A stretch of DNA of 35,545 bases from an uncultured Clostridia bacterium. Its GTDB lineage: Bacteria > Bacillota > Clostridia > Lachnospirales > Lachnospiraceae. Positions within the stretch are counted from its first letter, which is position 1; each line of letters starts with the position of its first letter. The notes beneath the pieces were generated by a model. That model was not told the origin of the DNA. It worked only from the letters and a program-made list of their open reading frames with translations, and ran no database searches. Both the position numbers and the translations under genes were made by a program. Below, in pieces: positions 9,148-20,017 of the stretch. The stretch covers positions 1-35,545 of the forward strand of contig CAMIVF010000005.1 in NCBI GenBank assembly GCA_946401715.1, written 5' to 3'.

Positions 9148-9206
9148 GCGCAGTCTTCAGGGCTTCGCCGCGCGGATCTTCGAGACTTTAGTCGTGAGAG
9201 GAGCGT

Positions 9207-9280
9207 AATTCTGCCAAGGCGGAATTGACCGGATTGTCCGGAAGGGAAGTGTGAGAAGTGCTCAGCGCCGCTGAAGCGCT
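9207..9280 (+). other. Cluster of three small hairpins in the intergenic region
   Basis: aattctgcc aa ggcggaatt (9207-9226); ccgga ttg tccgg (9229-9241); cagcg c cgctg / agcgc...gcgct (9263-9280). Confidence 0.45.
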
Positions 9281-9320
9281 CAGAGGAAGTTGGGAATCTC
9301 GGACGAGGGGGACATAGAAC

Positions 9321-10412
9321 GTGAAAATTGTCAACCGCAGAAGAATGAACGATGAGGGCAGCCAGAATATATGGCGGTCCTATTCGGATATGATGAGCGG
9401 TCTGCTCCTTCTGTTTGTGCTGATCATGGCTGTCTGCCTGATGCAGGCGCAGAAGAATTACAATGAGAAGCTTGCCGAACAGGCTTCCAGGCTGCAGACA
9501 CAGGACGAGCTGGATAAAACCCAGGAGGAACTCCTGCAGAGGGAGTCTGAGGTTGAGGCGCAGTCCATGACCCTGACGGATCTGCAGACAGCGCTGGAAA
9601 GCCAGGCATCTGCGCTTTCCACGAAAGAATCTGAACTGGACGAATCGCAGAAAACGCTCAGTGCAGCGCAGCAGACGCTGGCGCAGCGCGAATCCGAGCT
9701 GCAGGAGCAGCAGCTGCTGGTCACGGAGCAGCAGAATCTTCTGGCCCAGCAGGAATCTGAGCTGCAGGAGCGTGACGCGGCGCTGGTTACGAGCCAGGAG
9801 AAGCTGGACGAGCAGACGCGGCTGATGAGTGAACAGCAGAAAAAGATCGACCAGATCATCGGCGTCAAGGCGGATCTGATTGAATCGCTGAATCAGGAGT
9901 TTTCCGCGAATCAGATCAATGTAAACATTGACTCGCAGACAGGCGCGATCGTGCTCGACTCAAATGTCCTGTTCGCGCTCAGGGAATCAGAGCTGACCGA
10001 AGAGGGTGAGAAGATCCTCTATCAGGTCCTGCCGGTTTACTGCGAAGTGCTTCTGAGCGAGCAGTACGCCGGCTACGTGGCAGAGATCATCATCGACGGG
10101 TATACAGACTCTACCGGAGATTATTTCTCGAATCTGCAGCTGTCCCAGAGCAGGGCGCTCGCGGTGGCAGCCTATCTGCTCCAGATCAGTGATTCCTTCC
10201 TGGACAGCACGACGTCGCAGGCGCTGCAGGAGAAGCTGACGGCGAACGGAAGATCCGAGTCGAATCTGATCCTGGATGAAAATGGCTTCGAGAATCAGGA
10301 TGCGTCCCGCCGTGTGGAAGTAAAGTTCCGCCTGAAGGATGATGAGATGATCCAGGAACTGTCTGAGATCCTGGCGCAGACAGGGGAGACGGCGGCGGCA
10401 GAGTCTCAGTAA
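9321..10412 (+). CDS. MotB/ZorB-like protein: single TM with acidic residue, coiled-coil stalk, OmpA-like peptidoglycan-binding domain
   Basis: WRSYSDMMSGLLLLFVLIMAVCLM (plug/TM with Asp); long heptad region; IIIDGYTDSTGDYFSNLQLSQSRALAVAAYL...DASRRVEVKF (OmpA/MotB C-terminal motif). Confidence 0.87.
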   Translation: MKIVNRRRMNDEGSQNIWRSYSDMMSGLLLLFVLIMAVCLMQAQKNYNEKLAEQASRLQTQDELDKTQEELLQRESEVEAQSMTLTDLQTALESQASALSTKESELDESQKTLSAAQQTLAQRESELQEQQLLVTEQQNLLAQQESELQERDAALVTSQEKLDEQTRLMSEQQKKIDQIIGVKADLIESLNQEFSANQINVNIDSQTGAIVLDSNVLFALRESELTEEGEKILYQVLPVYCEVLLSEQYAGYVAEIIIDGYTDSTGDYFSNLQLSQSRALAVAAYLLQISDSFLDSTTSQALQEKLTANGRSESNLILDENGFENQDASRRVEVKFRLKDDEMIQELSEILAQTGETAAAESQ

Positions 10413-10422
10413 GGGGGTGCCT

Positions 10423-10653
10423 GTGAAGAGGAAGAAACGTCAGATACAGAAGAATGCGGCGGCTCAGCCCGGCCCGGCTGTGGAGCCGGAATCCGTCCCT
10501 GCGTCCGGGAAAAAGTCTGTCTCTGAAAAGGCAGCGGCTGCCAGGCTGACGTTCCAAAAGCGCAAAAAACAGTACCAGCGTATGATGACGCTGCTCCGGG
10601 TGGTGATCCGGATCGTGAATGCGGCCGGCCGGAGTACCATGTACCGGAAATAA
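10423..10653 (+). CDS. Small basic protein (76 aa), predicted third gene of the MotAB-like operon
   Basis: GTG start 5-6 nt after aaggggg, 10 nt after the stop of the MotB-like gene; MKRKKRQIQKNAAAQPGPAVEPESVPASGKK...QKRKKQYQRMMTLLRVVIRIVNAAGRSTMYRK. The supplied ORF starts at 10417. Confidence 0.6.
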   Translation: MKRKKRQIQKNAAAQPGPAVEPESVPASGKKSVSEKAAAARLTFQKRKKQYQRMMTLLRVVIRIVNAAGRSTMYRK

Positions 10654-10792
10654 TTCAGCGAGGATTGTGGCAGCGCGAAGCACGGAACAATCCGTAATTG
10701 ACTTTTGGCGGATTTATCATTCAGCTGTGACCTCCATGGGAGGCGGGCAGCAGAATGAAAACAGGCAGAATAAAGGACAAATAGTGAGAGAG

Positions 10793-10817
10793 CGAGCCGC
10801 CCGGCGGCTCGTTCTTT
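10793..10817 (+). terminator. Terminator between the MotAB-like operon and the V-ATPase operon
   Basis: cgagccgc ccg gcggctcg followed by ttcttt. Confidence 0.7.
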
Positions 10818-10819
10818 CA

Positions 10820-10848
10820 TTGACTGACTATAGGCCTTGTGCTAAAAT
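10820..10848 (+). promoter_or_regulatory. Promoter of the V-type ATPase operon
   Basis: TTGACT (10820-10825), 17-nt spacer, TAAAAT (10843-10848). Confidence 0.7.
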
Positions 10849-10945
10849 CAGCCTGAAAATTGGCCTGACCAGGGCTGGTTTCAGGACCGGCATCCGGGTT
10901 GGTGCAGTCAGGTATTAACTGACGTTAACTGAAGGAGGTAGAAGG

Positions 10946-11263
10946 ATGGCCAAGAGTACCATTGATGCGATTCGTGAGGTCGAGCAGCAGACAATGGAGG
11001 CCGAGAGGCAGGCTGCAGCCGATGCCAGAGAGCTCGCGACCAGGACCAAAGCTGATGCGGAGGCTTTGATCCGGGAGGCTGTCAAGAATGCGCAGAGCCA
11101 GGCAGACGCGCTCATCGAGGCGGCTGAGGCAAAGCAGAAGGAACTGGTCAATCAGAAGTCTGAGGCGACAGCAAAGACCGTGGAGAACCTGAAGGCGGCT
11201 GCCGCGCCACACAGCGCGGAGGCAGTGAAGGCGGTCCTGGCGATTGCGTCCGGTCAGGAATAA
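10946..11263 (+). CDS. V/A-type ATPase peripheral stalk subunit G/H
   Basis: Short helical, Ala/Glu/Lys-rich protein; first gene of the operon; ggaggt RBS. Confidence 0.8.
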   Translation: MAKSTIDAIREVEQQTMEAERQAAADARELATRTKADAEALIREAVKNAQSQADALIEAAEAKQKELVNQKSEATAKTVENLKAAAAPHSAEAVKAVLAIASGQE

Positions 11264-11285
11264 CAGAAAGGAGTGAAAGCAGCCT

Positions 11286-13786
<2,501 letters not shown>

Positions 13787-13843
13787 CGCCGGAAAGCGAC
13801 TGAGCCGGATTATAAAACATTGTTTTATAGAGGAGACTGATTC

Positions 13844-14434
13844 ATGGCAGGTTTAGATAAGATCTTAGAAGATATCCGCGCTGAGGGTGCCAAGGCGGTC
13901 GAGTCCGTGAAGAGTGCGGCACAGGCCGCATACGATGCGGAGATGGAGAAAGCCCGGAAGGAAGCAGACGCCCAGGCGCAGAAGATCCTGTCGAAGGCGC
14001 AGCTTCAGGCGGATGACCTGATTGCCAGGGCAGATGCGGCTGCGGCGCTCGAGGAGAAGCGTATGCTTCTGGGCGCGAAGCAGGAGCTGATCTCGGACGT
14101 GATCAACCAGGCAAAGGAAGCATTTGTGAATCTTCCCGCGGAGCAGTATTTTGAACTGGTCCTGAAGCTGATCGGCCAGAATGCGCTGAAGAGGGAAGGT
14201 GAGATCTGCTTCAGCAGACGGGATTTTGAGCGGCTGCCAAAGGACTTTGCCGCGAAGCTTGTCGCGGCGCTTCCTGAGGGTGCTGCACTGAATGTGTCCA
14301 GAGAGGACGCAAAAATCGAAGGCGGTTTCATCCTGAAGTACGACGGACTGGAGCAGAATCTTTCCGTGGAAGAGATTTTCGAGGAGAAGAGAGACCAGAT
14401 GACAGACGCGGCAGGGAAGGTCCTGTTTCCCTGA
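13844..14434 (+). CDS. ntpE: V/A-type ATPase subunit E
   Basis: Helical stalk N-terminus, C-terminal GGFILKYDGLEQNLSVEEIFEEKRDQM; operon position. Confidence 0.9.
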   Translation: MAGLDKILEDIRAEGAKAVESVKSAAQAAYDAEMEKARKEADAQAQKILSKAQLQADDLIARADAAAALEEKRMLLGAKQELISDVINQAKEAFVNLPAEQYFELVLKLIGQNALKREGEICFSRRDFERLPKDFAAKLVAALPEGAALNVSREDAKIEGGFILKYDGLEQNLSVEEIFEEKRDQMTDAAGKVLFP

Positions 14435-14451
14435 CAAGAAGGAGTAATGCA

Positions 14452-15417
14452 ATGGCCGAACAGTATATTTACGCGGTCGCGCGTGTCCGTTCCCGTGAGC
14501 TGTCCCTGTTAAGCGAATCCGTGATCGCTCAGCTGTGTGCCGCAGCGAATGAGGAAGACTGTCTCAGAATTCTCTCTGAGAGAGGCTGGGGCAGCCAGGA
14601 GCTTTCCAGCGAGGCGATGTTTGCGCAGGAGGAAGAGAAAACCTGGGAATTCATCCGGGAGCTGGTGCCGGATCAGATGCAGGTGTTCGATGTGTTCCGC
14701 CTTGCGGATGACTATCACAACCTGAAAGCGGCCGTCAAGGACAGCTGTATCGACGGCGAGCACCCTGGCATCTATCTCAAAAGCGGAACGCTGGATCCGG
14801 AGAAGATTGCACAGGCACTGGAAGAATCGGACTATGAGATTTTGCCGGAGCCGATGCGCGAGGTCGCCAGGGAAGCAAAGGAAGTCCTGCTGCAGACCCG
14901 CGATGGACAGTTGTGCGATGCGATCATAGACCGGGCAGCGCTTGAAGCGGTCCGGAAGGCCGGAGAAGCCACAGGCGAGAAGCTGCTGGCGGATTACGGC
15001 GAACTGATCTGTGCGACCGGCGACATCAAGACGGCGATCCGCAGTGCAAAGAACGGAAAGGACAGACAGTTCCTGGTGAAGGCACTCGCCCCCTGCAGGA
15101 CTCTGGACACAGAGCTTCTGGCAGATGCGGCCGCTGCAGGAACGGAAGCGGTTCTGGCGTACCTGGAGCATACGGATTATGCCGACGCGGTGGATGAACT
15201 GAAGCAGTCCGTGGCTTCCTTTGAACGCTGGTGCGATAACCGTATGATCGAGACGATCCGTCCCGAGATCCACAACCCGTTCGGGATCGGACCGGTCGCG
15301 GCGTACATTCTTGCCCGTGAGAACGAGATTAAGACGGTGCGCATTATCCTTGCGGCAAAGAGGAACAACCTGCCGGAGGAGATGCTCACGGAAAGGGTAA
15401 GGGTGATGTATGTATAA
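14452..15417 (+). CDS. ntpC: V/A-type ATPase subunit C (AC39 family)
   Basis: YIYAVARVRSRELSLLS N-terminus and GIGPVAAYILARENEIKTVRIILAAKRNNLPEEMLTERVRVMYV C-terminus. Confidence 0.94.
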   Translation: MAEQYIYAVARVRSRELSLLSESVIAQLCAAANEEDCLRILSERGWGSQELSSEAMFAQEEEKTWEFIRELVPDQMQVFDVFRLADDYHNLKAAVKDSCIDGEHPGIYLKSGTLDPEKIAQALEESDYEILPEPMREVAREAKEVLLQTRDGQLCDAIIDRAALEAVRKAGEATGEKLLADYGELICATGDIKTAIRSAKNGKDRQFLVKALAPCRTLDTELLADAAAAGTEAVLAYLEHTDYADAVDELKQSVASFERWCDNRMIETIRPEIHNPFGIGPVAAYILARENEIKTVRIILAAKRNNLPEEMLTERVRVMYV

Positions 15418-15739
15418 GGCAGCAGTAATGGGTGACTGGGATTCCATCTATGGATTCTCCGCGCTTGGACTGGATACCTTCCGCGTTGAGGCGGAGGATT
15501 CGGAGCAGGAGGCGGTGGAGCTTCTGAGGAGGCTTGCCCATGGTCATTATGAAGTGATCTATATTACGGAGTCGCTGATGAAGCGCATATCCGACGAGGT
15601 TGACCGGTACCGCCTGCAGGCGAGCCCCGCGGTGATTCCCATTCCGGGGATCTCCGGCAACACAGGGGAAGGCATCCGGGCCGTGAAAAAAGCGGTGGAA
15701 CAGGCCGTCGGCAGCGACATCGTGTTTGGAAAAGACTGA
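15410..15739 (+). CDS. ntpF: V/A-type ATPase subunit F
   Basis: MYKAAVMGDWDSIYGFSALGLDTF; IYITESLMKRI; PIPGISGNTGEGIRAVKKAVEQAVGSDI. Overlaps the end of subunit C by 8 nt. Confidence 0.92.
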   Translation: MYKAAVMGDWDSIYGFSALGLDTFRVEAEDSEQEAVELLRRLAHGHYEVIYITESLMKRISDEVDRYRLQASPAVIPIPGISGNTGEGIRAVKKAVEQAVGSDIVFGKD

Positions 15740-15780
15740 ATATCTCCACGATATGAACAAGTAAAAGGAGCAGGACAGAT

Positions 15781-17553
15781 ATGGCAAAGGGAACAATCAA
15801 GAAGGTGTCCGGACCGCTTGTCGTTGCGACAGGCATGCGCGACGCGAACATGTTCGATGTGTGCCGTGTCTCGGACAGGAGACTGATCGGAGAAGTCATC
15901 GAGATCCATGGGGATGAGGCTTCCGTTCAGGTCTATGAGGAGACGGCAGGCCTGGCCCCGGGAGAACCGGTGGAGTCGACAGGAGCGCCGCTTTCCGTGG
16001 AACTTGGCCCGGGACTGATGGGAAGTATCTATGATGGAATCCAGAGACCTCTGGCAGAGATCATGAAGCAGACGAATTCCAATCTTCTGGCCAGAGGAAT
16101 TGAAGTTCCGGCACTCAGCCGTGAGAAGATCTGGCACTTCGTGCCGACGGCAAAGGCCGGCGATCATCTCGTCGGCGGCGATATCCTGGGCACGGTGCAG
16201 GAGACGCACATTATCACACAGAAAATCATGGTTCCGCCGAATGTTGAGGGCGACCTGAAGTCGATCCAGGAAGGAGACTTCAAGGCGACGGATACGGTGG
16301 CGGTTCTGCAGCTGGCCGATGGCACTGAGAAAGAGCTTACGCTGATCCAGAAGTGGCCGGTCCGCCGCGAGAGACCGTATGTGAAGAAGCTTGCGCCGGA
16401 CAAACCGCTGGTCACCGGACAGAGAGTCATCGACACCCTGTTCCCGATTGCCATGGGCGGTGTCGCCGCGATCCCGGGCCCGTTCGGTTCCGGCAAGACC
16501 GTCGTGCAGCATCAGCTGGCGAAGTGGGCCGAGGCGGATGTCGTTGTCTACATCGGCTGCGGCGAGCGCGGCAACGAGATGACGGACGTTCTGAACGAGT
16601 TCCCGGCGCTGAAGGACCCGAAGACAGGCTACTCTCTGATGGAGCGTACCGTTCTGATCGCGAACACCTCCGACATGCCGGTTGCGGCCCGTGAGGCGTC
16701 CATCTATACCGGTATTACCATCGCAGAGTATTTCCGTGACATGGGCTACTCGGTTGCACTGATGGCGGACTCCACCTCCCGCTGGGCAGAGGCCCTCAGA
16801 GAGATGAGCGGACGTCTGGAAGAGATGCCCGGTGAGGAAGGCTACCCCGCGTACCTGTCCTCCCGTCTGGCACAGTTCTACGAGAGAGCCGGACATGTGG
16901 TGACACTGGGCTCTGAAGGCAGGGAAGGAACCCTGAGTGCGATCGGCGCGGTTTCGCCTGCGGGCGGTGACATCTCCGAGCCGGTTTCCCAGGCAACGCT
17001 GCGTATCGTCAAGGTCTTCTGGAGACTGGATTCGGAGCTTGCCTACCAGAGACATTTCCCTGCGATCAACTGGCTGAGCTCCTATTCCCTGTATCTGGAC
17101 TCCCTCGGCAAGTGGTTTGACAGCCAGACCGACGGCGAGTGGATGAAGCTCAGGGCACAGATGATGAGAATCCTGCAGCAGGAGAGTGAGCTCAATGAAA
17201 TGGTGCAGCTGGTCGGTATGGACGCGCTGTCCGCACCGGACCGCCTGACCATGGAAGCGGCGCGCTCGATCCGTGAGGACTACCTGAACCAGAACGCGTT
17301 CATGGATTCCGATACCTACACCACCCTGGAGAAGCAGCATCTGATGATGAAGCTGATCCTGGCTTACTATGACAAGGGAAATGAAGCGCTGAAGAACGGT
17401 GCTACAATCGATTCCCTGGTGAAGCTGGACTGCCGTGAGGATATCGGCCGTTACAAGTACACGGATATCGGGAAGATCCATGATGAATACGACAGGATTA
17501 TGAAGAACCTGGAAAGCGGGATCCGCGAGGCTCTCGACAAGGAACAGGAGTAA
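15781..17553 (+). CDS. ntpA: V/A-type ATPase catalytic subunit A
   Basis: 590 aa; Walker [62 protein letters not shown]. Confidence 0.98.
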   Translation: MAKGTIKKVSGPLVVATGMRDANMFDVCRVSDRRLIGEVIEIHGDEASVQVYEETAGLAPGEPVESTGAPLSVELGPGLMGSIYDGIQRPLAEIMKQTNSNLLARGIEVPALSREKIWHFVPTAKAGDHLVGGDILGTVQETHIITQKIMVPPNVEGDLKSIQEGDFKATDTVAVLQLADGTEKELTLIQKWPVRRERPYVKKLAPDKPLVTGQRVIDTLFPIAMGGVAAIPGPFGSGKTVVQHQLAKWAEADVVVYIGCGERGNEMTDVLNEFPALKDPKTGYSLMERTVLIANTSDMPVAAREASIYTGITIAEYFRDMGYSVALMADSTSRWAEALREMSGRLEEMPGEEGYPAYLSSRLAQFYERAGHVVTLGSEGREGTLSAIGAVSPAGGDISEPVSQATLRIVKVFWRLDSELAYQRHFPAINWLSSYSLYLDSLGKWFDSQTDGEWMKLRAQMMRILQQESELNEMVQLVGMDALSAPDRLTMEAARSIREDYLNQNAFMDSDTYTTLEKQHLMMKLILAYYDKGNEALKNGATIDSLVKLDCREDIGRYKYTDIGKIHDEYDRIMKNLESGIREALDKEQE

Positions 17554-17565
17554 GGGGGCACAGAT

Positions 17566-18939
17566 ATGGCAAAGGAATACAGAACGATTCAGGAAGTTGC
17601 CGGCCCTCTGATGATGGTGCGCGGCGTGGAAGGTGTTGCGTACGACGAGCTTGGCGAGATCGAGCTGGAGAGCGGCGAGAAGAGAAGATGCAGAGTTCTC
17701 GAGATCAACGGCGGCAATGCACTGGTGCAGCTGTTCGAGAATTCTACCGGTATCAATGTGGAATCCTCGAAGGTACGGTTCCTTGGCAGGTCCATGGAGC
17801 TTGGCGTATCGGAGGATATGCTCTCGCGCGTCTTTGACGGACTGGGACGTCCGATCGATGACGGCCCGGAGATTCTGCCCGACGAGAGAAGAGACATCAA
17901 CGGACTGCCGATGAACCCGGCTGCCCGTGCGTATCCGGAGGAGTTCATCCAGACAGGCGTGTCTGCGATTGACGGACTGAACACACTGGTCAGAGGCCAG
18001 AAGCTTCCGATCTTCTCCGCGTCCGGTCTTCCGCACGCACAGCTTGCGGCGCAGATCGCCCGCCAGGCGAAGGTTGTCGGAACCCAGGAGCCGTTCGCGG
18101 TTGTATTTGCCGCGATGGGTATCACATTCGAGGAATCGAACTACTTTATCGAATCCTTCCGCGAGACCGGCGCGATCGACCGTGCGGTCCTGTTCATGAA
18201 CCTGGCAAATGACCCTGCCGTCGAGCGTATCGCGACCCCGCGTATGGCGCTGACCGCCGCAGAGTATCTCGCATTTGAGAAGGGCATGCACGTCCTGGTC
18301 ATCATGACCGATATTACGAACTACGCCGACGCGCTGCGTGAGATTTCCGCAGCCCGCAAGGAGGTTCCGGGACGCCGCGGCTATCCGGGCTACATGTACA
18401 CGGACCTTGCCTCTTTATATGAGAGAGCAGGACGCCAGATCGGCAGGAAGGGATCCATCACCATGATTCCGATCCTGACCATGCCGGAAGATGACAAGAC
18501 CCATCCGATCCCGGACCTGACCGGATACATTACGGAAGGCCAGATCATTTTGAGCCGTGACCTGTACCGCAAGGGCCTCGAGCCGCCGATCGACGTGCTT
18601 CCGTCCCTGTCCCGTCTGAAGGATAAGGGTATCGGCGACGGCAAGACGAGAGAAGACCACGCCAACACCATGAACCAGCTGTTCGCCGCCTACGCAAGAG
18701 GCAAGGACGCGAAGGAACTCATGGTCATCCTCGGCGAGGCTGCCCTGACCGATATTGACAAGCTGTACGCGAAGTTCTCCGATGAATTCGAAGAAAAGTA
18801 CGTCAATCAGGGATACCGGACCGACCGGTCGATCCAGGAGACCCTGGATCTTGGCTGGGAGCTTCTGCGCATTCTGCCCAGAGGCGAGCTGAAGAGAATC
18901 AAGGACGAGTATCTGGACAAGTACTACGAGAAGAAATAA
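17566..18939 (+). CDS. ntpB: V/A-type ATPase subunit B
   Basis: 457 aa; [63 protein letters not shown]. Confidence 0.98.
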   Translation: MAKEYRTIQEVAGPLMMVRGVEGVAYDELGEIELESGEKRRCRVLEINGGNALVQLFENSTGINVESSKVRFLGRSMELGVSEDMLSRVFDGLGRPIDDGPEILPDERRDINGLPMNPAARAYPEEFIQTGVSAIDGLNTLVRGQKLPIFSASGLPHAQLAAQIARQAKVVGTQEPFAVVFAAMGITFEESNYFIESFRETGAIDRAVLFMNLANDPAVERIATPRMALTAAEYLAFEKGMHVLVIMTDITNYADALREISAARKEVPGRRGYPGYMYTDLASLYERAGRQIGRKGSITMIPILTMPEDDKTHPIPDLTGYITEGQIILSRDLYRKGLEPPIDVLPSLSRLKDKGIGDGKTREDHANTMNQLFAAYARGKDAKELMVILGEAALTDIDKLYAKFSDEFEEKYVNQGYRTDRSIQETLDLGWELLRILPRGELKRIKDEYLDKYYEKK

Positions 18940-18953
18940 GGGGGTGACCTCCT

Positions 18954-19655
18954 TTGGCAAGTTCAACCATTATACCGACCAGAATGGAGCTCACCCGCCT
19001 GAAGCGGAAGCTTGTGACGGCCCGCAAGGGACATAAGCTTCTCAAGGACAAGCGGGATGAGCTGATGCGCCAGTTCCTGATCATGGTTCGCGAGAACAGG
19101 GAGCTGAGAGAGACTGTCGAGAAGAGTATCATGGAGGCAAACCGCGGTTTCGCGCTTGCCAGAAGTTCCATGTCCGACGAGGCGGTGCGTGTCGCGTTTA
19201 TGGCGCCCAAGCAGAGGATCTCCATCGGTGTTTCCTACCGGAATATCATGAGCGTCAATGTGCCTGAGTACACCTACGAGACCAGGACAGGCAACGAGTC
19301 GGATATGTTTTCCTACGGCTTTGCATTTACCTCTGCCGATCTTGATGACGCGGTTCAGCAGCTGTCCGGCGTCTTTGACCAGATGCTGAAGCTTGCCCAG
19401 ACAGAGAAGGGCTGCCAGTTGATGGCCGCCGAGATCGAGAAGACAAGGCGGCGCGTGAACGCGCTGGAGCATGTCATGATTCCGCAGCTGGAGGAAGACA
19501 TCAAGTACATTGCCATGAAGCTGGACGAAAATGAGCGTTCGAGCCAGATTCGTCTGATGAAGGTGAAGGATATGATGCTCGAGCAGGCGCACCATTACGA
19601 GGAACGTCAGGCGGAAAGAGCAAGGGAAAAAGAAAAGGCCGCAAGCGGGGCGTGA
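18954..19655 (+). CDS. ntpD: V/A-type ATPase central stalk subunit D
   Basis: IIPTRMELTRLKRKLVTARKGHKLLKDKRDELMRQF and NALEHVMIPQLEEDIKYIAMKLDENERSSQIRLMKVKDMML. TTG start after gggggtgacctcc. Confidence 0.96.
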   Translation: MASSTIIPTRMELTRLKRKLVTARKGHKLLKDKRDELMRQFLIMVRENRELRETVEKSIMEANRGFALARSSMSDEAVRVAFMAPKQRISIGVSYRNIMSVNVPEYTYETRTGNESDMFSYGFAFTSADLDDAVQQLSGVFDQMLKLAQTEKGCQLMAAEIEKTRRRVNALEHVMIPQLEEDIKYIAMKLDENERSSQIRLMKVKDMMLEQAHHYEERQAERAREKEKAASGA

Positions 19656-19698
19656 CAGGACGTCCTGCCGTTCGCAGCGAAACTGACAGAACCATACA

Positions 19699-19727
19699 GA
19701 ATGAGGCCGGAAGGCCTCGTTCTTTTT
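19699..19727 (+). terminator. Terminator of the V-ATPase operon
   Basis: gaatgaggcc ggaa ggcctcgttcttttt. Confidence 0.8.
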
Positions 19728-19752
19728 GTGAAGGCGATCGCCCTGTCCTCAG

Positions 19753-19817
19753 CGGCACAGGACTCCTTCGCGCCGACCGGAGCGGAGCGGAGACCAGAGC
19801 GAAGGAACCCCGTGCCG
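19753..19817. repeat. Imperfect inverted repeat (19-nt arms, 16/19 paired)
   Basis: cggcacaggactccttcgc (19753-19771) / gcgaaggaaccccgtgccg (19799-19817). Confidence 0.7.
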
Positions 19818-19879
19818 TTCTGATTGGGCGGCGTCATTCGCTCTGCCTTATCACCAATGAAAAAGGATGAAAAAGCCTC

Positions 19880-19907
19880 TTTACAACCCAATATTTTGTG
19901 TTATTAT
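19880..19907 (+). promoter_or_regulatory. Predicted nrdD promoter
   Basis: TTTACA (19880-19885), 16-nt spacer, TATTAT (19902-19907). Confidence 0.5.
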
Positions 19908-19933
19908 AGTTCTTGCACCGCTATATGTGGAAA
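19886..19933 (+). promoter_or_regulatory. Predicted tandem NrdR boxes
   Basis: acccaatattttgtgt (19886-19901) resembles acaCwAtATaTwGtgt; a weaker second copy, ccgctatatgtggaaa (19918-19933), starts 32 nt later. Confidence 0.5.
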
Positions 19934-20017
19934 CACCGATGATAATCGATATGAAAAGAAAAGATCGCCGCGGAAACGGTGGGCTGCGGCGGACATGACG
20001 ATGTGAGGGAGAAGGAT

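Noticed and set aside
7360-10412. Calling the pair flagellar motA/motB
   Set aside because: Long cytoplasmic tail and long stalk, and no flagellar or chemotaxis genes in the window.
7284-10653. Calling this a canonical Zorya defence system
   Set aside because: Only ZorA/ZorB-like components are present; no ZorC/D/E-type effector is seen in the window, and the MotB-like stalk differs from what I know of ZorB.
10689-10718. TTGACT...TATCAT as a promoter
   Set aside because: Spacing is about 11 nt, too short for a sigma-70-type promoter; the 10820 promoter is far better.
15559-18291. 910-aa ORF on the - strand
   Set aside because: Lies antisense to V-ATPase subunits F, A and B, which are unambiguous; the translation has no recognisable domain and looks like a shadow of GC-rich codon bias.
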